Shown here one piece after another: positions 53,221-61,098 of a stretch of DNA of 64,000 nt. The notes under the pieces were generated by a model. That model had not been told where the DNA came from and did not search any database. It saw only the letters and a program-made list of their open reading frames with translations. This DNA is from Cetobacterium somerae. GTDB lineage: Bacteria > Fusobacteriota > Fusobacteriia > Fusobacteriales > Fusobacteriaceae. Within the stretch, counting starts at the first letter, position 1, and each line of letters opens with the position of its first letter. The stretch lies in the NCBI RefSeq assembly GCF_022430525.1, contig NZ_CP092520.1, forward strand, positions 62,001 to 126,000. The letters run 5' to 3'. The position numbers and the translations under genes were made by a program.

Positions 53221-53257
53221 AAATATAAAATATTAGTCCGAAAAAAGTAGGAGAAAA

Positions 53258-54538
53258 ATGATGAAAAAAAATGTAATAGGATTAATATTAACATTATTAA
53301 TGTTTAAAATAACTACAGATTATATATATGTAAATTTAATTGGAAAAATTTTTGGATATTCAGGATTTAAAGTTCTAATTAATAATTTTAATTTAATTAT
53401 ATCTTATTTATTAGTAGTCTTAATAATTCCGTTTATTAGAAAATTAAATAAAAAAAATACATTTTCAAGTATAATTGTGTTGCTATTAGTATATCTTTCA
53501 TATATTCCATTTACAACAATGGTAGCATATTTCCCAATGGAAAAAAAATTTATTGTTCAATGTTTAAGTTATTGGATGCTAATATTCGTTTTTTATATTA
53601 TGATACCAAAAATAAAAATAAAAAAAGTATTTAAAAAAAATACGAATAAGAAAATTTTAATGTTTATAGTTTTTATTTTAGTTGGAACAATAGTATTTAT
53701 TTCAGGAAGATATACAGGGTTTAGATTTAAAATAAACTTTCATAATGTTTATGAATTAAGAAGTGAAGCTCAAACTTTTAAAATACCTATAATATTAGGA
53801 TATATATATTCAGCTTCAAAATCTATAAATCCTCTTTTATTAGCATATTATTTAACAAAGAAAAAATATGAGTATTCTATATTGATTTTCATTATTCAGA
53901 TATTAAGTTTCTCAATTAATGGTTCAAAAACAATTTTGACGACGACTTTATTAGCAGTAATATTTAATATGTTTTATAAAAAAAAATATTTAAAGTTACT
54001 TCCTTGGATCTTTATTAGTTTTAATTTTTTAGGAGTGTTAGAAGTGTATATATTAAAAACATATACAATAATAAATTATTTTATAAGGAGAGTATTTTTT
54101 GTTCCTAATTTACTTAATTATTATTATTACGATTTTTTTAAAAAGAATACTCCTGATTATTTAAAACAAAGTTTTTTGAGATATTTAAATCAAAAATCTG
54201 AATATCCACCGATAGACAATATGATAGGTGATATTTATTTTAATAAACCTGAAATGGGTGCAAATAATGGTTTATTTAGTGATGCATATGCAAATTTTGG
54301 AATTTTTGGAATTTTTCTAATGCCCCTAGCAATAATATTTATACTAAAAATATTAGATTCTTGTGCTGAAGGGTTGGAAGATAAAATATTATTAACACCT
54401 GCTATAACCTTGGCTTTTATTTTTATTAGTTCATTTTATTTTACAATTTTATTAACTCATGGTTTAATTGGATTATGCATAACGTTATATTTTTTAGAAA
54501 AACGAAGAAAACTTAAAAAATATAGGAGAAAAATATGA
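53258..54538 (+). CDS. wzy: Wzy-type O-antigen/repeat-unit polymerase
   Basis: A 426-residue, very hydrophobic protein with about eleven transmembrane segments and one larger loop at about 270-345 (RVFFVPNLLNYYYYDFF and the following charged region). Its sequence is poorly conserved, as expected for polymerases, but FSINGSKTILTTTL and the size fit oligosaccharide repeat-unit polymerases (Wzy/EpsG-like). A cytoplasmic basic tail ends the protein. It would join lipid-linked repeat units on the periplasmic side. Confidence 0.78.
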   Translation: MMKKNVIGLILTLLMFKITTDYIYVNLIGKIFGYSGFKVLINNFNLIISYLLVVLIIPFIRKLNKKNTFSSIIVLLLVYLSYIPFTTMVAYFPMEKKFIVQCLSYWMLIFVFYIMIPKIKIKKVFKKNTNKKILMFIVFILVGTIVFISGRYTGFRFKINFHNVYELRSEAQTFKIPIILGYIYSASKSINPLLLAYYLTKKKYEYSILIFIIQILSFSINGSKTILTTTLLAVIFNMFYKKKYLKLLPWIFISFNFLGVLEVYILKTYTIINYFIRRVFFVPNLLNYYYYDFFKKNTPDYLKQSFLRYLNQKSEYPPIDNMIGDIYFNKPEMGANNGLFSDAYANFGIFGIFLMPLAIIFILKILDSCAEGLEDKILLTPAITLAFIFISSFYFTILLTHGLIGLCITLYFLEKRRKLKKYRRKI

Positions 54539-55395
54539 AAAGTCAAATAAGAGGTTTTATAAGAAGAATATTAAATTTAAAAAAAAATGAGACTATTAAT
54601 AGTGGAATTGAAAGAAAAAAAATAAATATTCAAAAAAAATTTTATAAATCAAAAATAACTAAAGAGAAGTTGAAAGAAAATATTCAAAAACTAGGTGTGA
54701 GAGCTGGAGATAATTTGATAGTCCATTCATCTTGGAGACAATTTTACAATTTTTTAGGAACACCACAAGATGTAATAGAAGTTTTAAAAGAAATTTTAGG
54801 AGAAGATGGAACTTTAATTATGCCATCTTATGGAGAGAATATAAGATATTTTGATGTAAATAAAAGTAAATCAAATGCAGGCGTTATAACAGAAATTTTT
54901 AGAAAATTACCAGGAACTTTAAGAAGTCATTGTACTCATTTTTCAATGTCTGCTTATGGAAAAAATTCAAAATATTTAACAAAAGATCATTTTTTTAGTA
55001 AATATGGATTTGATAAATATTCCCCATACTCAAAGTTTATAAAATTAGATAATTCAAAAATATTATTCTTAGGATTAGGAAAAGAACCTACTAAAATATC
55101 TTTATTTCATTGTGTTAGTGCAGAGCTAATGGAAAATAATAAATATTTTGAGAGTTTATTAAGTAACGTTTATAATTCAAAACTCGTAATAGAGGATCAA
55201 GAATATTCAAAAAAGATGATTACAAGGAAAAGTGGACATTCAAATAATAATAAAAATTTTAAAAAAATATTTAGAGAGATAAAAAATAAAAGATATCAAA
55301 AGATATCAAATTTAGAAATGGTTATTATTGATGCAAAAGAAGGATTTCAAAAAGCAAGAGAATTTGCAGAAAAAGGAATTTATTGTTATAAATAG
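54535..55395 (+). CDS. AAC(3)-like acetyltransferase of a polysaccharide locus
   Basis: A 286-residue protein of the aminoglycoside 3-N-acetyltransferase family. It shows LGVRAGDNLIVHSSWRQF, LGEDGTLIMPSYG, a HCTHFSMSAYGK segment and ILFLGLG. In polysaccharide clusters members of this family acetylate amino sugars rather than drugs. It overlaps wzy by the ATGA tetranucleotide. There is no reason from context to expect aminoglycoside resistance. Confidence 0.8.
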   Translation: MKSQIRGFIRRILNLKKNETINSGIERKKINIQKKFYKSKITKEKLKENIQKLGVRAGDNLIVHSSWRQFYNFLGTPQDVIEVLKEILGEDGTLIMPSYGENIRYFDVNKSKSNAGVITEIFRKLPGTLRSHCTHFSMSAYGKNSKYLTKDHFFSKYGFDKYSPYSKFIKLDNSKILFLGLGKEPTKISLFHCVSAELMENNKYFESLLSNVYNSKLVIEDQEYSKKMITRKSGHSNNNKNFKKIFREIKNKRYQKISNLEMVIIDAKEGFQKAREFAEKGIYCYK

Positions 55396-55416
55396 TTTAT
55401 AAAAAAGGAGAGAAAA

Positions 55417-56628
55417 ATACTAAAAAAAATAAAATCAAAAAAAATAAAAGAAGTGAGTCAAGATATGTTTGTAAATATAATTGCTTCATTTATTCCAATA
55501 TTATTTTTACAATTTATATTATTACCAATTATTGGAAGAAAATATGATGAGGCAACTTATGGTTTAATGTTAACAATAATAAGCTTAGTGACTCTATCAA
55601 CCCAATCTTTGAGCATAGCTTTAACGAATTCTAGATTATTAAAAAATTCTGAATATACAGAAAAAAATACAGTTGGAGATTTTAACATATTATTGGTTGC
55701 TTATTGTATGATTAATAGTATAGTAGTTAGTGTAGGGACATATTTATATGAAGATAAATTCAACAGTCTTAATATATTGTTGGTTGTTTTTTTGTCGAAT
55801 TTGCAACTAATTAGAAAATACACTTTAGTGTCTTTTAGATTAAAAATAAATTATACTGGAATTTTAAATAGTAATATTTTTTTAATAATCGGTTATCTTA
55901 TAGGTGTAATTGTATTTATATATACTAAGAAATGGGAAGTTGTTTATATCTTTGGAGAAATGATTAGTTTAATATCGATACTGAAAAGGTCCAATATATT
56001 AAGTGAATCATATAGAAAAACCATATTATTTAAAGAAACCTTTAAACATAGTAGTACGATATTAGTGGCTTCATTTTTAGGGACAGCTAGTTCATATATA
56101 GATAGATTAATATTATTTCCAATATTGGGAGGAAAGATTGTTACTGTTTACTATGTATCAAGTCTCTTAGGAAAAACTTTGTCACTATTGATTGGACCAA
56201 TAAACAATGTATTACTAACTTATATATCAAAAATGAAAAAGATTGAAAAAAACTCTTTTGACTTTTTGGTAATATTTTCTGCTATTTTAGGTGGAATAAG
56301 TTATTTTATAATAATAGTTGTAAGTAAACCGTTATTAAAAATTTTATATCCGTTGTATGTAAATGAGGCGATGAAGTTAATATATATAACAACTTTAACA
56401 TCAATAATTTTGATGTTGAGTAATGTAATAAATCCGATAATTATGAAATTTTGTGATATTAAATGGCAGATGTGGATTAATATTTTTAATAATTTTAATT
56501 ACATTGTTCTTTCATTATTACTAGTAAAGTATTATGGGATATATGGCTTTTGTTTTGCAGCTTTGATGTCATCAATACTTAAATTCATTTTAATGATAAG
56601 TATTTATAAAAAAAGAAAAGAGCATTAA
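55417..56628 (+). CDS. wzx: Wzx-type flippase with apparent AUA start
   Basis: A multi-pass membrane protein (about twelve segments) of the polysaccharide flippase family (for example SSYIDRLILFPILGGKIVTVYYVS). The best Shine-Dalgarno, AAGGAG at 55405-55410, is followed seven bases later by ATA at 55417, in frame with the gene and giving a normal basic flippase N-terminus (LKKIKSKKIKE). The first standard start, GTG at 55453, has no ribosome site and would remove this tail; an ATG at 55465 is no better. Either AUA is used or an ATG has mutated. It would move undecaprenyl-linked units across the inner membrane. Confidence 0.75.
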   Translation: MLKKIKSKKIKEVSQDMFVNIIASFIPILFLQFILLPIIGRKYDEATYGLMLTIISLVTLSTQSLSIALTNSRLLKNSEYTEKNTVGDFNILLVAYCMINSIVVSVGTYLYEDKFNSLNILLVVFLSNLQLIRKYTLVSFRLKINYTGILNSNIFLIIGYLIGVIVFIYTKKWEVVYIFGEMISLISILKRSNILSESYRKTILFKETFKHSSTILVASFLGTASSYIDRLILFPILGGKIVTVYYVSSLLGKTLSLLIGPINNVLLTYISKMKKIEKNSFDFLVIFSAILGGISYFIIIVVSKPLLKILYPLYVNEAMKLIYITTLTSIILMLSNVINPIIMKFCDIKWQMWINIFNNFNYIVLSLLLVKYYGIYGFCFAALMSSILKFILMISIYKKRKEH

Positions 56629-57410
56629 AAAATATTTAAAGAGAAGAATATAAAAATAAATATTATAGAAAAAGAGGGTTTAAAAATTAAACTTTATTTT
56701 AAAAATTTGCAATTTGGAAAAAATTTTATAAATTATATGTTCCAGATGGATTATGAAGTTGAGAAAGTGAAGTATAACTTTTCAATAGTTCCCTTTGGAC
56801 TAGTATCTTTTATATTTCACTATGGACAGAAAGTTTTTGAGAGAATGATGATATATAGAAGAAAATAGAGAGATACGATTTTTTAGACCTGAGATGAATA
56901 CTAAGAGAATGAACAAATATTGTGAGAGATTATATATGGTAGAGATTTCAGAAGAGTTACTTATAGAGACACAATATCAGCTATTGTTTCTAAAGAGCGT
57001 GAAAGTATATTACCAGGAAGTTTAAGGATTAAGAAAAATAATATTTCGAGTATTTTAAATTTTATTTTTAATATAAATTCAGTCTTTTATTCTTTTTAGA
57101 GAGTATATCAAATTTTAAATATTCAAATAGGCTATCTTAAATTGGGTACTTTAAAGATACTTGTTGTTAAGAATAGCTTTTTTTACTCTAAACGACCCTC
57201 ATACTTTTGTAAATACAGAAAAATTGACTTTGTAATGACTGCCTATTTTATTTTACAACAAATATACTCCAAAAAATAGGAGTGTTTATAGCTAAAAATA
57301 GTAAGGATAAAATATATGAATTTGAAGAGAGTTATACTCAATTTATATGTTATCAGTAACTTTTTTATAGTTTATATATATAATTAATATTACCATTCAT
57401 TAATTTATGG
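56629..57410 (+). other. Decayed intergenic stretch after wzx
   Basis: About 780 bases with no intact gene. In the wzx frame the sequence stays open for 79 codons after the wzx stop, to a TAG at 56866-56868, without a good start. It reads with protein-like segments such as NFSIVPFGLVSFIFHYG. A further piece (IRFFRPEMNTKRMNKYCERL, about 56875-57030) and an overlapping frame (YRDTISAIVSKERESILPG) also look like coding remnants separated by frameshifts. I could not assign a family. From about 57060 to 57400 I see only AT-rich DNA with hairpins. Confidence 0.5.
57131..57184 (+). terminator. Possible terminator in the decayed region
   Basis: GCTATCTTAA (57131) can pair with TTAAGAATAGC (57167-57177) with one bulged base, followed by seven T residues. 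The loop is long (26 bases), so strength is uncertain. It could end the polysaccharide transcript. Confidence 0.45.
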
Positions 57411-57922
57411 TTGGAAAAAGAATTTTTATTATCAACTGTAACAGTAGTTTTCATATTAATCAATCTTTTCATAGATCTAATAAGAGCTAATGTTGGAGAT
57501 AGATATGTGCTTGAAAAAATGAAAGAACTTGATGTAAATATAGGTGGAGAGCAGTCAGGATATATAATATTATCAGACTTTGGAACAACAGGAGATGGAG
57601 TACTAACATCTGTTAAACTGGTAGAAGCTATAAGAGATTCAGGAAAATCATTAGATGAACTGGTAGGAGAAATAGTAGATTGCCACAACTATTAATAAAT
57701 GTTAGAGTAGATAATAGTAAAAAAAATCTATGGAATAAAAATGAAGCGATAGTTAAGTTTATACAAGAAAAAGAGTTAGAGATGGCAGGTTTAGGAAGAG
57801 TATTAGTAAGAACATCTGGAACAGAACCAATAGTAAGAGTAATGGTTGAAGGAAAAGAGATGGCAACAGTGAACAGAGTAGCAAAAGAGATTGCTGAAGT
57901 TGTTGAAAAAGAGTTAGTTTAA
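57411..57922 (+). pseudogene. glmM: glmM 3' fragment, frameshifted
   Basis: Two overlapping frames encode the C-terminal third of phosphoglucosamine mutase. The first gives LIRANVGDRYVLEKMKEL, GGEQSGYIIL and TTGDGVLTSVKLVEAIRDSG. The second gives LLINVRVDNSKKNLW, GRVLVRTSGTEPIVRVMVEG and a normal C-terminus. At 57681-57684 the sequence reads TGCC where a WPQ codon series (TGGCCACAA) is expected, so one G is missing and the frame breaks. The first about 60 bases are further degraded and the N-terminal two thirds are absent. It is a relic, presumably of a duplicated or displaced gene, since GlmM is essential. Confidence 0.88.
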
Positions 57923-57946
57923 GAAAAAATATAAGATTTTGGTTAT

Positions 57947-57973
57947 AGGTAGAGTAAAAAGCTCTACCTTTTT
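57947..57973 (+). terminator. Intrinsic terminator after the glmM relic
   Basis: AGGTAGAG and CTCTACCT arms with a seven-base loop and a T-run. A near copy occurs at 63766-63791 after rdrB. Confidence 0.85.
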
Positions 57974-58014
57974 AACTACAAAGTAAAAATATAAAATAAA
58001 AGGAGAGACAATAA

Positions 58015-61000
58015 ATGAGCAATACAAAAATAGGAGCAAGAAATTTGTCAGATAAAGAGTTAGAAGTTTTGTTGCCAAATTGGGAAGATATATTTTCAGA
58101 GATTGTTAAAATAAGAGATAGCTCGATAAGAAAAGATGAAGAAGACTCAATATTAAAAGAGGAACCTGAGTTTGAGAAACATCATAATAATGTATTTTCA
58201 ATATTAGGAGAAAGAGGAGCAGGAAAAACGTCTGTTCAATTAAGTTTGAAATATAGACTGATGGAGCACTATAAGAATAAAGAAGAATATAAGAATGATA
58301 CTATTTTACAGCTGATAGTTCCACAAGATATGGAGGGAAATTCAAGTGCAATAGGGTGGATAATTGCTTATTTTTCAAATTTAGTTGAGAAGATAGAAGA
58401 GGATTTTAAAGAAAATAGGCAACTGTTTTATTATGAAAAGAATTGTAAAATTAATCCAGTATTAATGAAATTTAAAGAGTTAAAAAAATCTTTTTTTATA
58501 AGAAGTGAAAGTTATAAAAATAGTATAAATAGTGATAACTCTATAACAGAGTACATAGAAAGAAATGGAGAGGTAATAAAAGAGGATATAAATCTTTCTA
58601 AAAAATTTAAAGATTTTATAGATGAGTATGTAAAGTATAAAAAAAACGTAAATAAAAACAATGCTTCCGAGCCATTAATACATATATTTTTTGATGACGT
58701 AGATATAAGTAATAAAAAATGTTTAATGGTATTAGAAACAATAATGAGATATCTTTCTCATGCAAATATAGTTGTTTTTGTAGCAGGAGATTATTCAACA
58801 TTTAAAGAGACAATAACACTAAAATATTTAAAAGATGATGGATTGTTGTATAAAGACTTATTGAATGAAACTTTTGAAAAATGTACTGCTTTAGAAGTTC
58901 GACAGACATTAGCGTATGATTATTTGAAAAAAGTACTATCGCCAGCTTTAAGGTATGAACTAAAAAAATATAATTTAGATGAAAAGAAAGACTTTAAATA
59001 TGGTAAGCTAGATGACAATAAATTTAAATTAAAAAACTTAATTGAAGAAAAATTAGGAAATAATTTTAATAATATCTATTATGATCTTTTAGATTCAAAA
59101 CCTAGAGGACTTATGAATATATACTATTTTTTAGAGAGTGCTAAAAAATATGAAGAGTTAGATGAGAAGAATAAAAATCTTTTTATAAAAAGAATATTAA
59201 ATATTATAATTGATTCATCTAGTATATTGAATATAGAAAAAGAAAGCATAGAGGAGTTAATAGAGATTCAAGATAAAAAAGTAATAGTTAATTTTGAAAA
59301 ATTTAGTTTTAAAGATTTCTCTGAACAAAATTTATTGAAACTGTATTTAATGGTTTTTATAGATGAATTAATAAATGAGAATCAAACTATATATGAAAAA
59401 GAGATTTTAAACTATTTTGTAGAATATTTTAAAACGAATTTAAACCTAGCTTCGATATCATACAGTTCTAAAGAGATGTATGATATATTCTTAACTAAGA
59501 GTGATTTAGTAAAAAATATTGAATTGTTTCATCTCATAAGAAAAGAGCTAGGGAATAGAAAAATAGAGGAGAGTGATTTTATAAGTGCTTACGTTCAAAG
59601 TTTAACTTTAATTTTACAAGGGCAATCTATTCCTGATTATTTTTGTGAAAATCTAATTTATAATAAAGAGAAGATTAAAAGAATTATTGAAAAACTTCAG
59701 AATAGTAATAAGATAGAGGAAAATCAAGTTAGAAAAGAGATGGAATTTATATTTCAAAATTTGTGTTTAGTAGATGGGATTAGAGATATTATAGAGGAAC
59801 CTTTAAATATTAATTTGGATGAATGGAAAAAAATATGTGGTGGAATAAAGAAAAAAAATAACTACGAACTACTTTCAGAAAAAAGCTCTCGTTGCTTAGA
59901 GAGTAATTTTAAAGAGTTTGGTTTAGGTAGTATGAATATAATGGATACTAGTCTAATTGAAAAGTTGGAAAATATGAGAAAAGATGTAAGAGATATACTA
60001 AATACTGCAGAACTTTTAGAGTTTGAATTAGATAATAAATTACAGGAAATAATTGAGTTAGAAGATGAGTGGAAAAATATATTTTTAAGAAAAGATATAA
60101 ATATTGATGAACAAAGAGAAAAAAGAACTAGATTAATAAATGATTTAAAACAAGAATATTCGAATAATTTGGAAATTGGAGATTTTGTTGAGTTAAGTAA
60201 GATAATTCGAGGTGGATTGTTCAGAGAGTTTAAAATTAATACTTTAAAGTTAGATGAAGAGTTACAAAATTTAGGGATAATTTTAGAGAGTAATTCAATG
60301 GAGGCAGTAGAAAAACAGATAAAAAAGATCGAGAAAAGTATACAAAATGAAGAGGGTAATTTACAAAGAGTGATGAAAATACGTGAAATAGTAAATAAAC
60401 TTGATTTTCTTAAAATCCATTATATGGTCTTAAATGAAACTTCAAAATGTAATGAAATAGATGTAAAAGCAGAATTAAATTCAAGTTTTCTTAAAATTAG
60501 AGAGAATTATATTGAAATATACGAAAAAGAGCTGAATCACTATTTATATGAGTCACTGTTTAAAAGCAAACCATTAAAAGAGATATCACAGATGTTAGAT
60601 GATATAGATGAAAGAATTTTTGAATTGGAAAATGGACTTATTTTAAGTAAAGAAATCTTGTCAATAAAAGATGAGGTAATTTTAAATATTATAAAAGAGA
60701 GTGCATATTCAAGATTACTTAATTTAAATAACTATATAAATCCAATGAAGTTCTTAAAGTTATCTAAAGATAGTATTAAGAATATAAGAGGACTTTCTTT
60801 AAATCAAGGAAAAGATGTAATAAATAAAGAGTTAATTTATGTACAAAATTATATATTAAAAAATATAAATATGAGTAGGGAACAATTTATGAATATAGAG
60901 TATGAAGAGTTTGTATCAGATTCTAATTATATAAATTTAAAAGTTTATTTAAACTTATTTAAGATGCTGCTAAAAGAAAAGATGGAGAAAAGTAAAATAA

Positions 61001-61098
61001 AAATAGCTGGGTCTAGAGAAGAGAAGTTAAAGAGTTTAGAAAAGAGTTTGAAGACTAAAACAAAATTAAAAAACTTATTTAGTGAGAGTAAAAAATGA
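58015..61098 (+). CDS. rdrA: RADAR system ATPase RdrA
   Basis: A 1027-residue P-loop ATPase. Walker A is GERGAGKTS (Lys71), preceded by an acidic N-terminal tail, and Walker B is HIFFDDVDIS (Asp227-Asp228). A large helical C-terminal part (about 600-1000) with charged coiled-coil-like stretches follows. The immediate partner gene, overlapping by ATGA, is a very large adenosine deaminase, which is the defining RADAR pair. In described systems RdrA forms ring-shaped oligomers that associate with RdrB shells and are needed for defence when phage infects. The assignment rests on this pairing, size and motifs; RdrA alone would be called only an NTPase. Confidence 0.9.
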   Translation: MSNTKIGARNLSDKELEVLLPNWEDIFSEIVKIRDSSIRKDEEDSILKEEPEFEKHHNNVFSILGERGAGKTSVQLSLKYRLMEHYKNKEEYKNDTILQLIVPQDMEGNSSAIGWIIAYFSNLVEKIEEDFKENRQLFYYEKNCKINPVLMKFKELKKSFFIRSESYKNSINSDNSITEYIERNGEVIKEDINLSKKFKDFIDEYVKYKKNVNKNNASEPLIHIFFDDVDISNKKCLMVLETIMRYLSHANIVVFVAGDYSTFKETITLKYLKDDGLLYKDLLNETFEKCTALEVRQTLAYDYLKKVLSPALRYELKKYNLDEKKDFKYGKLDDNKFKLKNLIEEKLGNNFNNIYYDLLDSKPRGLMNIYYFLESAKKYEELDEKNKNLFIKRILNIIIDSSSILNIEKESIEELIEIQDKKVIVNFEKFSFKDFSEQNLLKLYLMVFIDELINENQTIYEKEILNYFVEYFKTNLNLASISYSSKEMYDIFLTKSDLVKNIELFHLIRKELGNRKIEESDFISAYVQSLTLILQGQSIPDYFCENLIYNKEKIKRIIEKLQNSNKIEENQVRKEMEFIFQNLCLVDGIRDIIEEPLNINLDEWKKICGGIKKKNNYELLSEKSSRCLESNFKEFGLGSMNIMDTSLIEKLENMRKDVRDILNTAELLEFELDNKLQEIIELEDEWKNIFLRKDINIDEQREKRTRLINDLKQEYSNNLEIGDFVELSKIIRGGLFREFKINTLKLDEELQNLGIILESNSMEAVEKQIKKIEKSIQNEEGNLQRVMKIREIVNKLDFLKIHYMVLNETSKCNEIDVKAELNSSFLKIRENYIEIYEKELNHYLYESLFKSKPLKEISQMLDDIDERIFELENGLILSKEILSIKDEVILNIIKESAYSRLLNLNNYINPMKFLKLSKDSIKNIRGLSLNQGKDVINKELIYVQNYILKNINMSREQFMNIEYEEFVSDSNYINLKVYLNLFKMLLKEKMEKSKIKIAGSREEKLKSLEKSLKTKTKLKNLFSESKK

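Noticed and set aside
54535-55395. An aminoglycoside resistance gene
   Set aside because: The family includes AAC(3) enzymes, but it lies translationally coupled inside a polysaccharide operon and most such members act on sugars.
57061-57400. A further mobile element in the decayed region
   Set aside because: Hairpins are present but there is no transposase remnant, terminal repeat or target duplication that I can support.
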